61,493 bases of DNA from an uncultured Selenomonadales bacterium (lineage in GTDB: Bacteria; Bacillota; Negativicutes; Selenomonadales; Selenomonadaceae). The stretch lies in the NCBI GenBank assembly GCA_947165145.1, contig CAMUZG010000013.1, positions 1-61,493 on the forward strand. Reading direction: 5' to 3'. Made by a program: the position numbers and the translations under genes. The first letter of the stretch is position 1, and the number at the start of each line of letters is the position of its first letter. The notes under the pieces were generated by a model. The model searched no databases. It was not told where the DNA came from and saw only the letters and a program-made list of their open reading frames with translations. Below are positions 18,233 through 27,174 of this stretch, in pieces.

Positions 18233-18276
18233 CGAACGAAAACCCCCGCGCAGAATTGTGGGACTGCACGGGGGTT
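18233..18276 (-). terminator. Hairpin, probable minus-strand terminator
   Basis: AACCCCCG (18241-18248) pairs with CGGGGGTT (18269-18276). On the minus strand the stem is followed by TTCGTT, so it could end the small minus-strand unit. A weaker role for the plus-strand lipoprotein gene is also possible. Confidence 0.55.
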
Positions 18277-18334
18277 CCGTTTGCCGCAACCGGTTGTGGG
18301 TCCGATTAACGAGCAAGTTTAACGGCTGTCGCCA

Positions 18335-18460
18335 TTAGAAATATTTTTTCACGATGTAATAGACAATGGCTCCGCCGATAACAACGCCGACGATGCCGTA
18401 TTCAACGTGAACAGGAAGAAAAGCTCCTCCACCGCAATCACCTCCCTCCTTCGTCCGCAA
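18335..18460 (-). CDS. Possible small membrane peptide (41 residues)
   Basis: A minus-strand frame from TTG 18460 encodes a Gly-rich start (GGDCGGG) and a single hydrophobic segment (YGIVGVVIGGAIVYYIV) ending in KKYF, then TAA, and is followed by a hairpin. The composition looks like a real single-pass membrane peptide. The weakness is the start: a strong AAGGAGG lies inside the frame at codons 4-6, and better fits an overlapping 30-codon frame beginning at GTG 18446. Either frame, or neither, may be translated. Confidence 0.3.
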   Translation of the reverse strand: MRTKEGGDCGGGAFLPVHVEYGIVGVVIGGAIVYYIVKKYF

Positions 18461-18527
18461 AGTCTGTCAGACTAACGAGGTGCAGCGACAGCAGGGATAT
18501 GATGGCATGGATATTTTTCGTCGGCAA

Positions 18528-18568
18528 TAAAAAAACTCGGAACTTTAGCGCAAGCTCCGAGTTTTTTT
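18528..18568. terminator. Bidirectional terminator
   Basis: ACTCGGA (18535-18541) and TCCGAGT (18556-18562) form a stem with A7 on the left and T7 on the right. It lies eight bases from the end of the minus-strand gene at 18576. Confidence 0.8.
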
Positions 18569-18575
18569 GTTCTTT

Positions 18576-18785
18576 TTAAGTTTCAATGTCCGCTTCTTCA
18601 AAAATTTCCGCGATTGTCACTTTATCCGTCGGTTTTTTGTTCGCCAAGTAATTTATCAAGATAATTGCCGTGTTTAGCGCGTCTATGTCGGGCAAATCCA
18701 TAAAAAATGTCTCGTCGTGCAAATTCGCAAGCATTCGCTCCTGATTTACTATCCTCAACTGCTCCATTAACTCTCTTGCCGTCAT
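18576..18785 (-). CDS. Small protein of unknown function (69 residues)
   Basis: I do not recognise a family. It is acidic and mostly helical in appearance (ARELMEQLRIVNQERML, then ALNTAIILINYLAN), soluble and cytoplasmic, with no cysteines. I chose ATG 18785 because GGGAG lies eight bases upstream; an earlier in-frame ATG at 18815 has no site. A terminator directly follows its stop codon, which supports a real transcript. It diverges from the DASS transporter gene. Confidence 0.55.
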   Translation of the reverse strand: MTARELMEQLRIVNQERMLANLHDETFFMDLPDIDALNTAIILINYLANKKPTDKVTIAEIFEEADIET

Positions 18786-18821
18786 TTTTTTCGCTCCCGT
18801 CAAAAATTTTAGCATTCGCGC

Positions 18822-18849
18822 TTGATTCAGCGGAAAATGTTGCTAAACT
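18822..18849 (+). promoter_or_regulatory. Putative promoter of the DASS-EptA-GT2 operon
   Basis: -35 TTGATT at 18822-18827, a 16-base spacer, and -10 TAAACT at 18844-18849. The DASS ribosome binding site AAGGAGG follows at once. Confidence 0.55.
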
Positions 18850-18874
18850 GTAGCACACAAGGAGGTTAATATCA

Positions 18875-20419
18875 ATGCACGATAAAAATTCCGAAGAAAA
18901 ACGAATAAAAGATGCTGAAAAAGCTTTTGACAGGCGTCGAAGAACTTTCGGAATGATTTTCGCACCTATTTTGGCTCTCGCTGTAATGTTTACGCCGATT
19001 GAATCACTTTCTTTGGAAGCTCACAAACTTTTGGCGATTATGACGCTCGTTGCGCTGTGGTGGATTACAGAACCGATTCCAATTCCTGTAACTTCGCTAC
19101 TCGGACCAACTTTAGCGGTCGTAACGGGCGCAATTCCCGTTTCAAATGCCTTTTCGGCGTTCGCTAACCCGATGATTTTCCTTTTTATGGGCGGATTTAT
19201 CCTCGCGAAGGCTATGATGTTGCACGGACTCGATAAAAGATTCGCTTACTGGCTTTTATCAAGAAATTGGGTCGGATCTAATCCAAAACGTATCTTTTTA
19301 GCAGTCGGATTGGCAACTGCGCTCTGTTCAGGCTGGGTCAGCAACACTGCTACCGCCGCAATGATGTTTCCAATCTGTTTAGGGCTTTTAAACTCGATTA
19401 AAGACATGATGGCGGCGAACGGGCGCACGATTAACCTGTCAGAATACAAATACGCGACCGGTTTGATGTTGATGACGGCTTATGCGGCGTCAAGCGGCGG
19501 TGTTTTAACTCCAATCGGCACGCCACCGAACTTAATCATGCTCGGTTTCCTCGATTCAATGCAAAACATTCACATTTCGTTCTTTCAGTGGATGATTTGG
19601 GGCGCAATCGCCATGGTCGTCTATTTTATAATTGCTTACGTCGTGCTATCGAAACTTTTTCCGCCCGATGTCGATAAAATTGACGGCGCAGAAGAATTTA
19701 TCAAGAAAAAAATTGCCGAACTTGGAAATTGGACTCGTGCGCAGAAAAATACGTTGTTCGCGTTCTCGATTGCGGTTGCGCTGTGGATAATTCCAGGATT
19801 TTTGAACATGTTTTTAGGCGCAGACAGTCCGATTTTGAAAATGTACAATAGACTTTTCCCCGAAGCGATTGCGGCTATGGTCGGCGCGTTATTGCTGTTT
19901 ATTTTGCCCGTGAACTTTTCCAAACGTGAATTCACAATCACTTGGCGTGACGCGTCGGCAGGTATCGAGTGGGGCACGTTGATTTTATTCGGCGGCGGAC
20001 TTGCAATGGGAGGCATGATGTACAAAACCGGATTATCGCAGTGGATTGGTGATTTAATCGTCGCTGGCATGGGCGGCACAGTCTCGCAAGTCGTCTTAGT
20101 CGCGGTTTTCTCGGTGTTAGCGTTGTTGCTGTCCGAATTGACAAGTCACACGGCGGCGACGAATATGATTGGACCTTTGGCGATAACGATTGCGGTTTCA
20201 GCGGGTTTGAGCCCAATTCCGGTTGCGGTCGGTATTGCGTTGAGCGCGTCGCTAGGATTTATGTTGCCAGTCTCCACGCCGCCGAATGCTATCGTCTACG
20301 CTAGCGGCTACGTCCCGATAACAAAAATGATTTCCACGGGCGTTTACATCGATTTTATCGGGATTGCGTTCGTCACGATTCCGCTTGCGATTTGGCTCGT
20401 CGAACTGATTGTCGGCTGA
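18875..20419 (+). CDS. Sodium-coupled anion (dicarboxylate) transporter, DASS/SLC13 family
   Basis: Inner-membrane symporter of 514 residues that imports dicarboxylates, or related anions such as citrate or sulfate. Both inverted-repeat substrate motifs are present: SNTATAAMMFPI with TPIGTPPNLI in the first half, and TSHTAATNMIGP with PVSTPPNAIVY in the second half. About eleven hydrophobic segments follow a charged N-terminal tail. A C4-dicarboxylate substrate would suit a succinate/propionate metabolism, but this is inference. AAGGAGG precedes ATG 18875. It is the first gene of a plus-strand run with two EptA-like and two GT2 genes. Confidence 0.88.
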   Translation: MHDKNSEEKRIKDAEKAFDRRRRTFGMIFAPILALAVMFTPIESLSLEAHKLLAIMTLVALWWITEPIPIPVTSLLGPTLAVVTGAIPVSNAFSAFANPMIFLFMGGFILAKAMMLHGLDKRFAYWLLSRNWVGSNPKRIFLAVGLATALCSGWVSNTATAAMMFPICLGLLNSIKDMMAANGRTINLSEYKYATGLMLMTAYAASSGGVLTPIGTPPNLIMLGFLDSMQNIHISFFQWMIWGAIAMVVYFIIAYVVLSKLFPPDVDKIDGAEEFIKKKIAELGNWTRAQKNTLFAFSIAVALWIIPGFLNMFLGADSPILKMYNRLFPEAIAAMVGALLLFILPVNFSKREFTITWRDASAGIEWGTLILFGGGLAMGGMMYKTGLSQWIGDLIVAGMGGTVSQVVLVAVFSVLALLLSELTSHTAATNMIGPLAITIAVSAGLSPIPVAVGIALSASLGFMLPVSTPPNAIVYASGYVPITKMISTGVYIDFIGIAFVTIPLAIWLVELIVG

Positions 20420-20479
20420 CGTTCGCGAAAAGAAATTTTTTTTCATGTTAGTCATTTATCTTCTTGGAGGAGATTTTCA

Positions 20480-22216
20480 TTGAACAAAATCAAAAAAATT
20501 CTCGCCGCTGTCGGTTCAATCGGCGGAAAAATTCTCAAAGCCGACGGATATTTTTTTGTAGTCCTTGCGATTTTGAATCTGCCGATAATTTTTTTCGTTG
20601 ACGATTTGGAAGTCGGTGCGGTGAATTTTTGGTTCGGAGCATTCGCAATTTTAATCGTCACGGCGGTGATAAATCTTCTTCCGCTGAAAATCCGTCGACC
20701 GATTCAAGGCGTGCTGATAATCATCTTTGCGGCGCACTTCGTGACGGATACTTTCCTGCTTTACAAATTCGGCGTGCCGCTGAACATGGACATATTGCAA
20801 ATAATACTCGGCACAAACCCGACCGAAGCCCAAGAATTTTTGCTGGAGTACGTCGTGAATTTCAAAGTGCTCGGCGGCTTAACGGCGTTTATCTTCGTGC
20901 TGACGGCGTTGATTTTTGCTCTGAAGAAATTTTTTTCAACACGTTCGGACGAAAGGCTTAAACACTTTGTTTTCGACCTGCTGATAATTTTTTTCCCGCC
21001 GATGATGATTTACATCTGCTTCGCGGTCAACGCTCTGCTAAGCATAACGAACAACTTGTTTTTGAAAACGACGCCGTGGCACACGGTCAAAGAGGCTCAG
21101 TATCTTGCCGACACCGCGCCGATTGGCAACGAGTCAAAAATTTTCTCCGAGATGGACAAGCAGCTTGAGACCGAAAAAATTCTTTCCGATGAATCCGACA
21201 TCCCGTTCGTAATTTTTGTTTTGGGCGAATCGACCGACAGGAATCACATGCAACTTTACGGCTATCGACTGCCGACGACGCCGCTTTTGAATGCCCGTTA
21301 CGAGCGCGGAGAAATTTTCCGTTTCAACGATACGATTGCTTGCGCGAACAACACTTCGCCGGCAATGGCGAGAATTTTCACTTTCGCCGAAAAAGACGAG
21401 TCCATGAACGATTGGTACTTTCACGCGAATTTGTTTGATATTGTGCGCCGCGCAGGTTACCATACAATTTGGCTGTCGAATCAGCGAGCCCTCGGTTTAT
21501 GGGGAAATTTTGACAAATATTTTTCCGTGCGCTGTGACGAAAAATATTTCATCGGCGTCGAAGATCCTATCGAACGCAAAATTAAAGTTGACGGGCAGAT
21601 TGACGGAGTTCTGTTGCCTGTACTTGACGAATTGCTTGCCGCGTCAACCGCCGAGAAAAATTTCTTGCTGATTCATCTTTACGGCACGCACGGGATTTAC
21701 AGGGATCGTTATCCAGCCGAGTTTGAAAAATTTTCCGCCGCCGATGAAGACAAACCCGAAGAATCTTGGCGACAAGTGACAGCAGAATATGATAACGCCG
21801 TCCTTTACAACGATTTTATCGTCAACGAAATTATTCGCCGCTTCGAGGACAAAAACGCCGTGATGATTTACATTTCCGACCACGGCGAGGAAGTTTGTGA
21901 AGGTCGTGATTTTGCGTGTCATTCTGCGGAAGAAGAAGGCAACGTTCACATGATTGAAATTCCCGCGATTGTCTGGGCGTCGAAGGATTTTCGCGAACGT
22001 TATCCCGAAAAAATTTCAGTGTTGAATTCCGCCGTCGACCGACCCTATCGCACGGATTATCTGATTCACGCGCTTTTGGAGCTCATGGACATTCGCACGA
22101 CTTCATTTGACGCGATAAAGAGCATTATCAACGATAATTTCGACTCGACGCGACCGAGAATCTACAACGGTAAACCTTACATCAAAAATATTGGAAGGCT
22201 GAATTATGTCCGATAA
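20480..22216 (+). CDS. Phosphoethanolamine transferase-like membrane enzyme, copy A
   Basis: Sulfatase-fold enzyme of the EptA/OpgE group, which moves phosphoethanolamine from phosphatidylethanolamine onto lipid A, core or other glycans on the periplasmic side. It has 578 residues: about five membrane helices in the first 200, then a periplasmic catalytic domain. Metal and nucleophile motifs are FVLGESTDRNHM, the presumed nucleophile Thr292 in CANNTSPAM, the LHLYGTHG-like segment, and SDHGEE with a further His in FACHS. The start is TTG 20480 after GGAGGAG. It overlaps the next gene by 11 bases. The acceptor cannot be predicted. Confidence 0.85.
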   Translation: MNKIKKILAAVGSIGGKILKADGYFFVVLAILNLPIIFFVDDLEVGAVNFWFGAFAILIVTAVINLLPLKIRRPIQGVLIIIFAAHFVTDTFLLYKFGVPLNMDILQIILGTNPTEAQEFLLEYVVNFKVLGGLTAFIFVLTALIFALKKFFSTRSDERLKHFVFDLLIIFFPPMMIYICFAVNALLSITNNLFLKTTPWHTVKEAQYLADTAPIGNESKIFSEMDKQLETEKILSDESDIPFVIFVLGESTDRNHMQLYGYRLPTTPLLNARYERGEIFRFNDTIACANNTSPAMARIFTFAEKDESMNDWYFHANLFDIVRRAGYHTIWLSNQRALGLWGNFDKYFSVRCDEKYFIGVEDPIERKIKVDGQIDGVLLPVLDELLAASTAEKNFLLIHLYGTHGIYRDRYPAEFEKFSAADEDKPEESWRQVTAEYDNAVLYNDFIVNEIIRRFEDKNAVMIYISDHGEEVCEGRDFACHSAEEEGNVHMIEIPAIVWASKDFRERYPEKISVLNSAVDRPYRTDYLIHALLELMDIRTTSFDAIKSIINDNFDSTRPRIYNGKPYIKNIGRLNYVR

Positions 22217-24050
22217 CAAGAAATTTTTACTGTGCGCGGCAATATATTATTATCTCGGCGAAGTTTTTTACATTGATATAGGACAACCTGCCGCACCGCA
22301 ATATTTTTTGCCGCCGATACCGATAACAATCGCGCTTTTGTGTCTGATTCAGTTCGCGTCGAGCACGGAGATATTCAATCGCCGACACCTGCCGAATTTA
22401 TTGACGGGAATTTCGTGGCTGGTGATGTTTCCGCTACTTTTCACGTGGACATATCAACGACAATGGTTTATGTCGCTGATTTATTATGATTTTGCGGTTG
22501 GAACGGCGATTTTTATATTTTTGACGAGCTTGCTGATAATTTTTCGGTCGCCAACGATTATTTGCGGGCTAAATTTGATATTTTGGCTGATACCGCTGGT
22601 CGAACTGATTTATTACTGCATGACGTGGCATTGTCTGTCGCCGGCGTCGCTAATGGCACTTTATTTAACGAATTGGCACGAATCGCTAGAATTTATCCGC
22701 GCGATGATAGGAATTCCGCTCACGATAGGAATTTTTTTGCTGATTGGGATTTTATTGCGTCTGACGTATAAATCTCACGTGAAATTTTTACAGAAAATCG
22801 AATTTGACACGGAAAAAATATCTGCTGCGGCGATTGCGATGATTGTAAGTTTTTGTGCGCTGATTTTTTATGTTCCGCAGACATCAATGGCTGGATTATG
22901 GAAAACTGTGACGGATTATGCGGCACAAACGCAACTTTACTCGAAAAATTATGCCGAACGGATTGCGGACTTGAAAATTGACGGTGAAAACGATTTGAAT
23001 GGCACAATTATCTTGGTTATCGGAGAAAGTGCGAGTCGTGACTACATGCACGCCTATAATCCGAAATTTCCGTTCGATAATACGCCTTGGCTTGAAAGTA
23101 AGCTTGAAAAAACATTTCCGACGCCGAAATTGCCCGATGATGCGAAAATTAATCCGGATTACGAAGTTACTGCGGAAAATACGCCGAACTTGACACCGAC
23201 AGCAGGAAAGTTTATTATTTTGCGCAATGTTTATGCTTCATGGACGCAAACTGTGCCTGTATTGCAACGAGCATTGACCGAACAGAGCCAATACAACGAC
23301 AAAGAGTTTTTTGAAAGCGTTTCGATAGTCGATGCGGCTCGAAAAGCTGGATTTAAGACTTATTGGTTCAGCAATCAGGGACGATACGGCGAATTTGACA
23401 GTGCGACAACACTTGTTGCGAAAACTGCGGACATTTCGGAGTGGACGGATGACACTTTTGACTTTACGGAGCTTGAAGACGGGATTTTATTGAAATTCTT
23501 CGATAAAGTTGACCCGAACGGTAAAAATTTTATAGTTTTCCACTTAATGGGCAGTCACATCTACTATAACAGCCGTTATCCGCGAAAATTCAAGAAATGG
23601 GTTACAAAAGACGGTTCAGGAATGATGTTGGCGGCTCCGAGCTACGCGAATTCGATTTTATACACAGATTTTGTTCTGTCGAAGATTTTTGACTATGCGA
23701 AGGCGAATTTGAACCTTCAAACGCTGATTTATTTCTCGGATCACGGTGAGGACTTGGAAATTTCGCATAATCCCGATGTTTTTCGGTTTGAAATGCTTCG
23801 TGTGCCGATGTTCGTGTATTTTTCGCCCGAATACGAGAAAATTTTCCCCGAAAAAGTTTTTACGCTTGAAAATCGCCGTGAAGAGTATTTTACGAACGAT
23901 ATGTTATACGACACGTTCTGTGGGATTATCGACGCGAAATCCAATCGCTATGATTCGGGACAAGATTTTTCGTCGACCGAGTACAAATTTACCCGTGAGA
24001 CGTTGACAACAATGCTAGGTCAACATAAACTTACGGAAGATAAGGAGTGA
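22206..24050 (+). CDS. Phosphoethanolamine transferase-like membrane enzyme, copy B
   Basis: Second enzyme of the EptA group, 614 residues, with N-terminal membrane helices and a periplasmic sulfatase-fold domain. It has VIGESASRDYMHAY, the presumed nucleophile in SWTQTVPVL (Thr347 or Thr349), FHLMGSH and SDHGEDLE. It is only distantly similar to copy A, so this is not a recent duplicate. Its DNA looks richer in A and T than the genes upstream, which could mean a different origin. It overlaps copy A by 11 bases, and its stop lies inside the ribosome binding site of the following GT2 gene. Confidence 0.85.
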   Translation: MSDNKKFLLCAAIYYYLGEVFYIDIGQPAAPQYFLPPIPITIALLCLIQFASSTEIFNRRHLPNLLTGISWLVMFPLLFTWTYQRQWFMSLIYYDFAVGTAIFIFLTSLLIIFRSPTIICGLNLIFWLIPLVELIYYCMTWHCLSPASLMALYLTNWHESLEFIRAMIGIPLTIGIFLLIGILLRLTYKSHVKFLQKIEFDTEKISAAAIAMIVSFCALIFYVPQTSMAGLWKTVTDYAAQTQLYSKNYAERIADLKIDGENDLNGTIILVIGESASRDYMHAYNPKFPFDNTPWLESKLEKTFPTPKLPDDAKINPDYEVTAENTPNLTPTAGKFIILRNVYASWTQTVPVLQRALTEQSQYNDKEFFESVSIVDAARKAGFKTYWFSNQGRYGEFDSATTLVAKTADISEWTDDTFDFTELEDGILLKFFDKVDPNGKNFIVFHLMGSHIYYNSRYPRKFKKWVTKDGSGMMLAAPSYANSILYTDFVLSKIFDYAKANLNLQTLIYFSDHGEDLEISHNPDVFRFEMLRVPMFVYFSPEYEKIFPEKVFTLENRREEYFTNDMLYDTFCGIIDAKSNRYDSGQDFSSTEYKFTRETLTTMLGQHKLTEDKE

Positions 24051-24055
24051 TATTT

Positions 24056-25219
24056 TTGGCAAAAAAAAATAAGCCCTCTCGCACGCCTGCCGAATCCGCC
24101 GTTGAGCAAAGATTATTGCCCGCAGTCAGTGTAATTATCCCGATGTACAATACCGAAAAGTATATCGGCGAGTGTTTAGACAGCATTTTAGCGCAGACGT
24201 TTCAAAATTTTGAAGTCATAGTTGTCGACGACTGTTCCACCGATTCAAGCTACTCAATTGTCGAAAGCTACGCAGAAAAATTCGGCGGTCGGCTGAAACT
24301 CACCAAGCTGAAAAAAAATTCAGGTGGTGGCGGCGAACCGCGCAATAAAGGACTTGAATTTTCTTGCGGAGAGTATGTTTTTTTCATGGATTCTGACGAC
24401 GCTCTTACCCGAACTGGTCTTGAAGAAATGTATACGCTCGGCAAACAGTTTGACGCGGACACGATTTATTGTGAAAGCTATTTTATGTCAAGTGGCACGG
24501 AACAAGAATTTATAAACAACATTCATATTGCTGATACCAAAACGCAAATTCAAAGAATTCCTCCTGTCGATAAACCTACACTCGAAACAAACGATATGGC
24601 TACACGCGTTAACAAGGCAATAAAATATCATTATTGGGTAACGCCGTGGCTGAGGATGGTGTCACGGAATTTATTGATTGAGAACGACATAAAATATCCT
24701 TCTCTTATCGGCTCAAATGACGTAGGTTGGACTTTTGAGGTATTATTTTGTTCCAAGCGATTTTTACGAATACCCAATGCCTGCTATATATGGCGAATAA
24801 GCGAAACTTCTAATACTTCCCGTAAGCGTACTCCGCCTCAAAATGTGCACAAATGGATGGACAGAACAATTCGTAGCTTAAAAGATTTTGATAGTTTTAT
24901 GGAAAAACTGGAGTTTTTCAGAGAGAATCCTGATTATCGTTATTCTGTCATCAATACTTTTATACAAACAGATTTTAATTGCATTTTCAAAGCTTGCTCG
25001 AATGAATTGCCGGTTACCGTTTACAATATATTTCGCGAAAAATTCGGGGAATATTTGGGAGATCATGACGTTTTGGTTGCTGCTTTGTGCGCTTTCGTGA
25101 ATACTCAACAAAAAATTTCCAAACTCAATCAACAACAATTCAATCTGTTTGCGATTCAAGCTCAAAAGCGTATTGCTGAGTTAGAAAATGAAGTTCGTCG
25201 TCTCAAAAGCAAGGAGTGA
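24056..25219 (+). CDS. Glycosyltransferase family 2, tandem copy A
   Basis: GT-A glycosyltransferase of 387 residues that probably adds sugars to a surface glycan from a nucleotide-sugar donor. The N-terminal domain has VSVIIPMYN, the donor-site DDCSTDSS and the DSDD metal motif (FMDSDDALT); the C-terminus ends in a short coiled coil (QAQKRIAELENEVRRLK). The start is TTG 24056, eight bases after AAGGAG. The first 240 bases are almost identical to the next gene, while the rest has diverged. It lies in a run with the EptA-like genes, suggesting decoration of the same envelope glycan. Confidence 0.88.
   Translation: MAKKNKPSRTPAESAVEQRLLPAVSVIIPMYNTEKYIGECLDSILAQTFQNFEVIVVDDCSTDSSYSIVESYAEKFGGRLKLTKLKKNSGGGGEPRNKGLEFSCGEYVFFMDSDDALTRTGLEEMYTLGKQFDADTIYCESYFMSSGTEQEFINNIHIADTKTQIQRIPPVDKPTLETNDMATRVNKAIKYHYWVTPWLRMVSRNLLIENDIKYPSLIGSNDVGWTFEVLFCSKRFLRIPNACYIWRISETSNTSRKRTPPQNVHKWMDRTIRSLKDFDSFMEKLEFFRENPDYRYSVINTFIQTDFNCIFKACSNELPVTVYNIFREKFGEYLGDHDVLVAALCAFVNTQQKISKLNQQQFNLFAIQAQKRIAELENEVRRLKSKE
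24098..24297 (+). repeat. Near-identical 200-base block shared with 25261-25460
   Basis: The two blocks differ at only a handful of positions by eye, whereas the coding sequence after them is clearly divergent. A further identical stretch of about 40 bases covers each ribosome binding site and start codon. The second copy starts 1163 bases later. Confidence 0.85.
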
Positions 25220-25224
25220 TATTT

Positions 25225-26385
25225 TTGGCAAAAAAAAATAAGCCCTCTCGTGCCGCAAACGCCGTTGAGCAAAGATTATTGCCTGCGGTCAGTGTAATTA
25301 TCCCGATGTACAATACCGAAAAGTATATCGGCGAGTGTTTAGACAGCATTTTAGCGCAGACGTTTCAAAATTTTGAAGTCATAGTTGTCGACGACTGTTC
25401 CACCGATTCAAGCTACTCGATTGTCGAAAGTTACATGGAAAAATTCGGCGGTCGGCTCAAACTCGCGCAAACGAAAGCCAATATGAAAAGCCCGAGTTTC
25501 CCCAGAGAAAAAGGTTGTGCACTTTCTCGCGGGGATTACGTATTTTTTGTTGATGCCGACGACTTTATCACAAAAAACGCACTGGAAGTACTCTACACGT
25601 CGGCAGAAAACTTTAATGCCGATGTTGTTTACACAGGCAGTTACTACAAATACACTGAAATAAAAAAGACAGAATTGGAACGCGACAAAGAAGGAAAAAT
25701 TTTGCTCCAAAATGGTCAGGAAGATAAACCGACGCTTACGGTCGACGATCCTAATAAAAATATTCAACGCCTGTTGCTGGACGGCGGTTGGTTTCATACT
25801 CCATGGAGTAAATTTGTCCGCCGTGAGTTTTTAATTGAATATGAAATATTTTTTCCAAAAATATTTTCTGGTGAAGATTTTATTTGGACGATTCAGGTTT
25901 TGTACTATGCAAAAAAACTTTTGCGCCTCTCAACACCGATTTATTATTACCGTGAAGATGCTTCCGCTTCGATTACTCGAAAAAAAGATTCATCGAATGA
26001 ACAAATTGCCAAATGTGTTTCGGCATTTCTCAGGGGAACAAAAGCTTTACATGAATTATCCGATAAAGTCTACCTGCTTCAAAATCAGGTGTATTTTCGT
26101 GCGGCAATAAATCCTTTTTTCAATGTTTCTCTCAAAAGAACTTTTCAAGAGCGAATGAGCTTGAACACTCAAGAAATTTACGAAATTTTGTATCGCGAGT
26201 TCAATAAGGGGAATGATTCGTTTGATTTGACGGTGCCGTTTTTCTTCAGCGTCATTGACTCGCAACAAAAAAATTTGATTCAAGCGCAACAGCAATTCGT
26301 GAAGTTCAATCAGTTCGCGTCTCAAGCTCAAAAACGCATTGCCGAGCTTGAAAACGAAATCAAGCGGCTGAAAGGTCAAGCGTAA
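25225..26385 (+). CDS. Glycosyltransferase family 2, tandem copy B
   Basis: Paralogue of the preceding gene, 386 residues, with the same VSVIIPMYN and DDCSTDSS motifs, a VDADD metal motif, and a similar coiled-coil end (QAQKRIAELENEIKRLK). The acceptor-binding middle has diverged strongly, so the two enzymes probably use different acceptors or sugars. The start is TTG 25225 behind the same AAGGAGTGATATT leader as copy A. Its stop lies one base from the stop of the convergent PHP gene, with no terminator between. Confidence 0.88.
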   Translation: MAKKNKPSRAANAVEQRLLPAVSVIIPMYNTEKYIGECLDSILAQTFQNFEVIVVDDCSTDSSYSIVESYMEKFGGRLKLAQTKANMKSPSFPREKGCALSRGDYVFFVDADDFITKNALEVLYTSAENFNADVVYTGSYYKYTEIKKTELERDKEGKILLQNGQEDKPTLTVDDPNKNIQRLLLDGGWFHTPWSKFVRREFLIEYEIFFPKIFSGEDFIWTIQVLYYAKKLLRLSTPIYYYREDASASITRKKDSSNEQIAKCVSAFLRGTKALHELSDKVYLLQNQVYFRAAINPFFNVSLKRTFQERMSLNTQEIYEILYREFNKGNDSFDLTVPFFFSVIDSQQKNLIQAQQQFVKFNQFASQAQKRIAELENEIKRLKGQA

Positions 26386-26386
26386 T

Positions 26387-27163
26387 TCAAGCAGTCAAAC
26401 ATTTTTCAAGCCTGCGTTCGCGGAAAGTCACGGGCATCAAATCGAGTTCGCGGACAAATTCCAACGCGCGGGCAAAGTAATTTCCTATCGCGCCGACTCT
26501 GTGGGCATCCGAACCGAAAGTGACGAAACGCCCGCCGAGAGCGCGATATTTTTTATAAACGGGCACAAGTTCGCGGACGGCACGATCACTGTCGAAGCGG
26601 CGAGTATTCAACTCCAAAATTTTGTCGCGGGCAACAATAACGCTCAAAATCTCGTCAATCTCCGTGCTGAAAGTTTCGTAATCAATTTCGGGGTCGTCGT
26701 AGGGCGCGGTTCGACAAATATAATCGATATGCCCCAACGCGTCGAAATCGCAAGTCGTCGCTTCGTCAAGCATCTGCCGAAAATATTTGCGGTAAGCGGT
26801 TGCCTTGTCCTTGTCGACGTAAAAATCGGGATAGTAAATGTCTATGTCGTCGACGAGATGAATTGAACCTATCACGAAGTCAAAATCGGCACGCGCCAAA
26901 AAATTTTCGTTCGCCGAACGCGCTGACTTCCTCAATCCGACTTCAACGCCGAGACGCACTTTGTCGCCGCGCAGATTTTTGTATTCGTTCATGTAAATCG
27001 TCGGGTCGAAGGAAAATTTTCTGCCGTGAAGTTCCAAGCCGTAATCGAAATGCTCGGTGAAGACGACGCCCAAATTCAAACTCGACGCCCGCGACAAAGC
27101 CTCCTGCGCGGACATCACTGAATCAGCGGAAAATTTCGTGTGCATGTGAGAATCGAAAAGCAT
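26387..27163 (-). CDS. Histidinol-phosphatase-like PHP protein
   Basis: PHP-superfamily phosphoesterase of 258 residues, of the HisK-type histidinol phosphatase group. Metal ligands are seen in DSHMHTKFSAD, FTEHFD, GVEVGL, GSIHLVDD, LGHIDY and GSDAHR. ATG 27163 has an AAGGAGG site; the frame upstream of it is antisense to nothing useful and has no start site. It follows the NodB-like gene by 11 bases, so the two form a minus-strand pair. No other his gene is nearby, so a histidine role is uncertain. Confidence 0.82.
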   Translation of the reverse strand: MLFDSHMHTKFSADSVMSAQEALSRASSLNLGVVFTEHFDYGLELHGRKFSFDPTIYMNEYKNLRGDKVRLGVEVGLRKSARSANENFLARADFDFVIGSIHLVDDIDIYYPDFYVDKDKATAYRKYFRQMLDEATTCDFDALGHIDYICRTAPYDDPEIDYETFSTEIDEILSVIVARDKILELNTRRFDSDRAVRELVPVYKKYRALGGRFVTFGSDAHRVGAIGNYFARALEFVRELDLMPVTFRERRLEKCLTA

Positions 27164-27174
27164 AATAATCCTCC

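Larger units (their letters stand above)
18182..18575. other. 394-base intergenic region with two hairpins and a possible small ORF
   Basis: This is the longest stretch without a firm gene. It contains a G/C-rich hairpin at 18241-18276, a possible 41-codon minus-strand ORF at 18335-18460, and a terminator at 18528-18568. No tRNA-like or riboswitch-like fold was evident. Confidence 0.5.
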
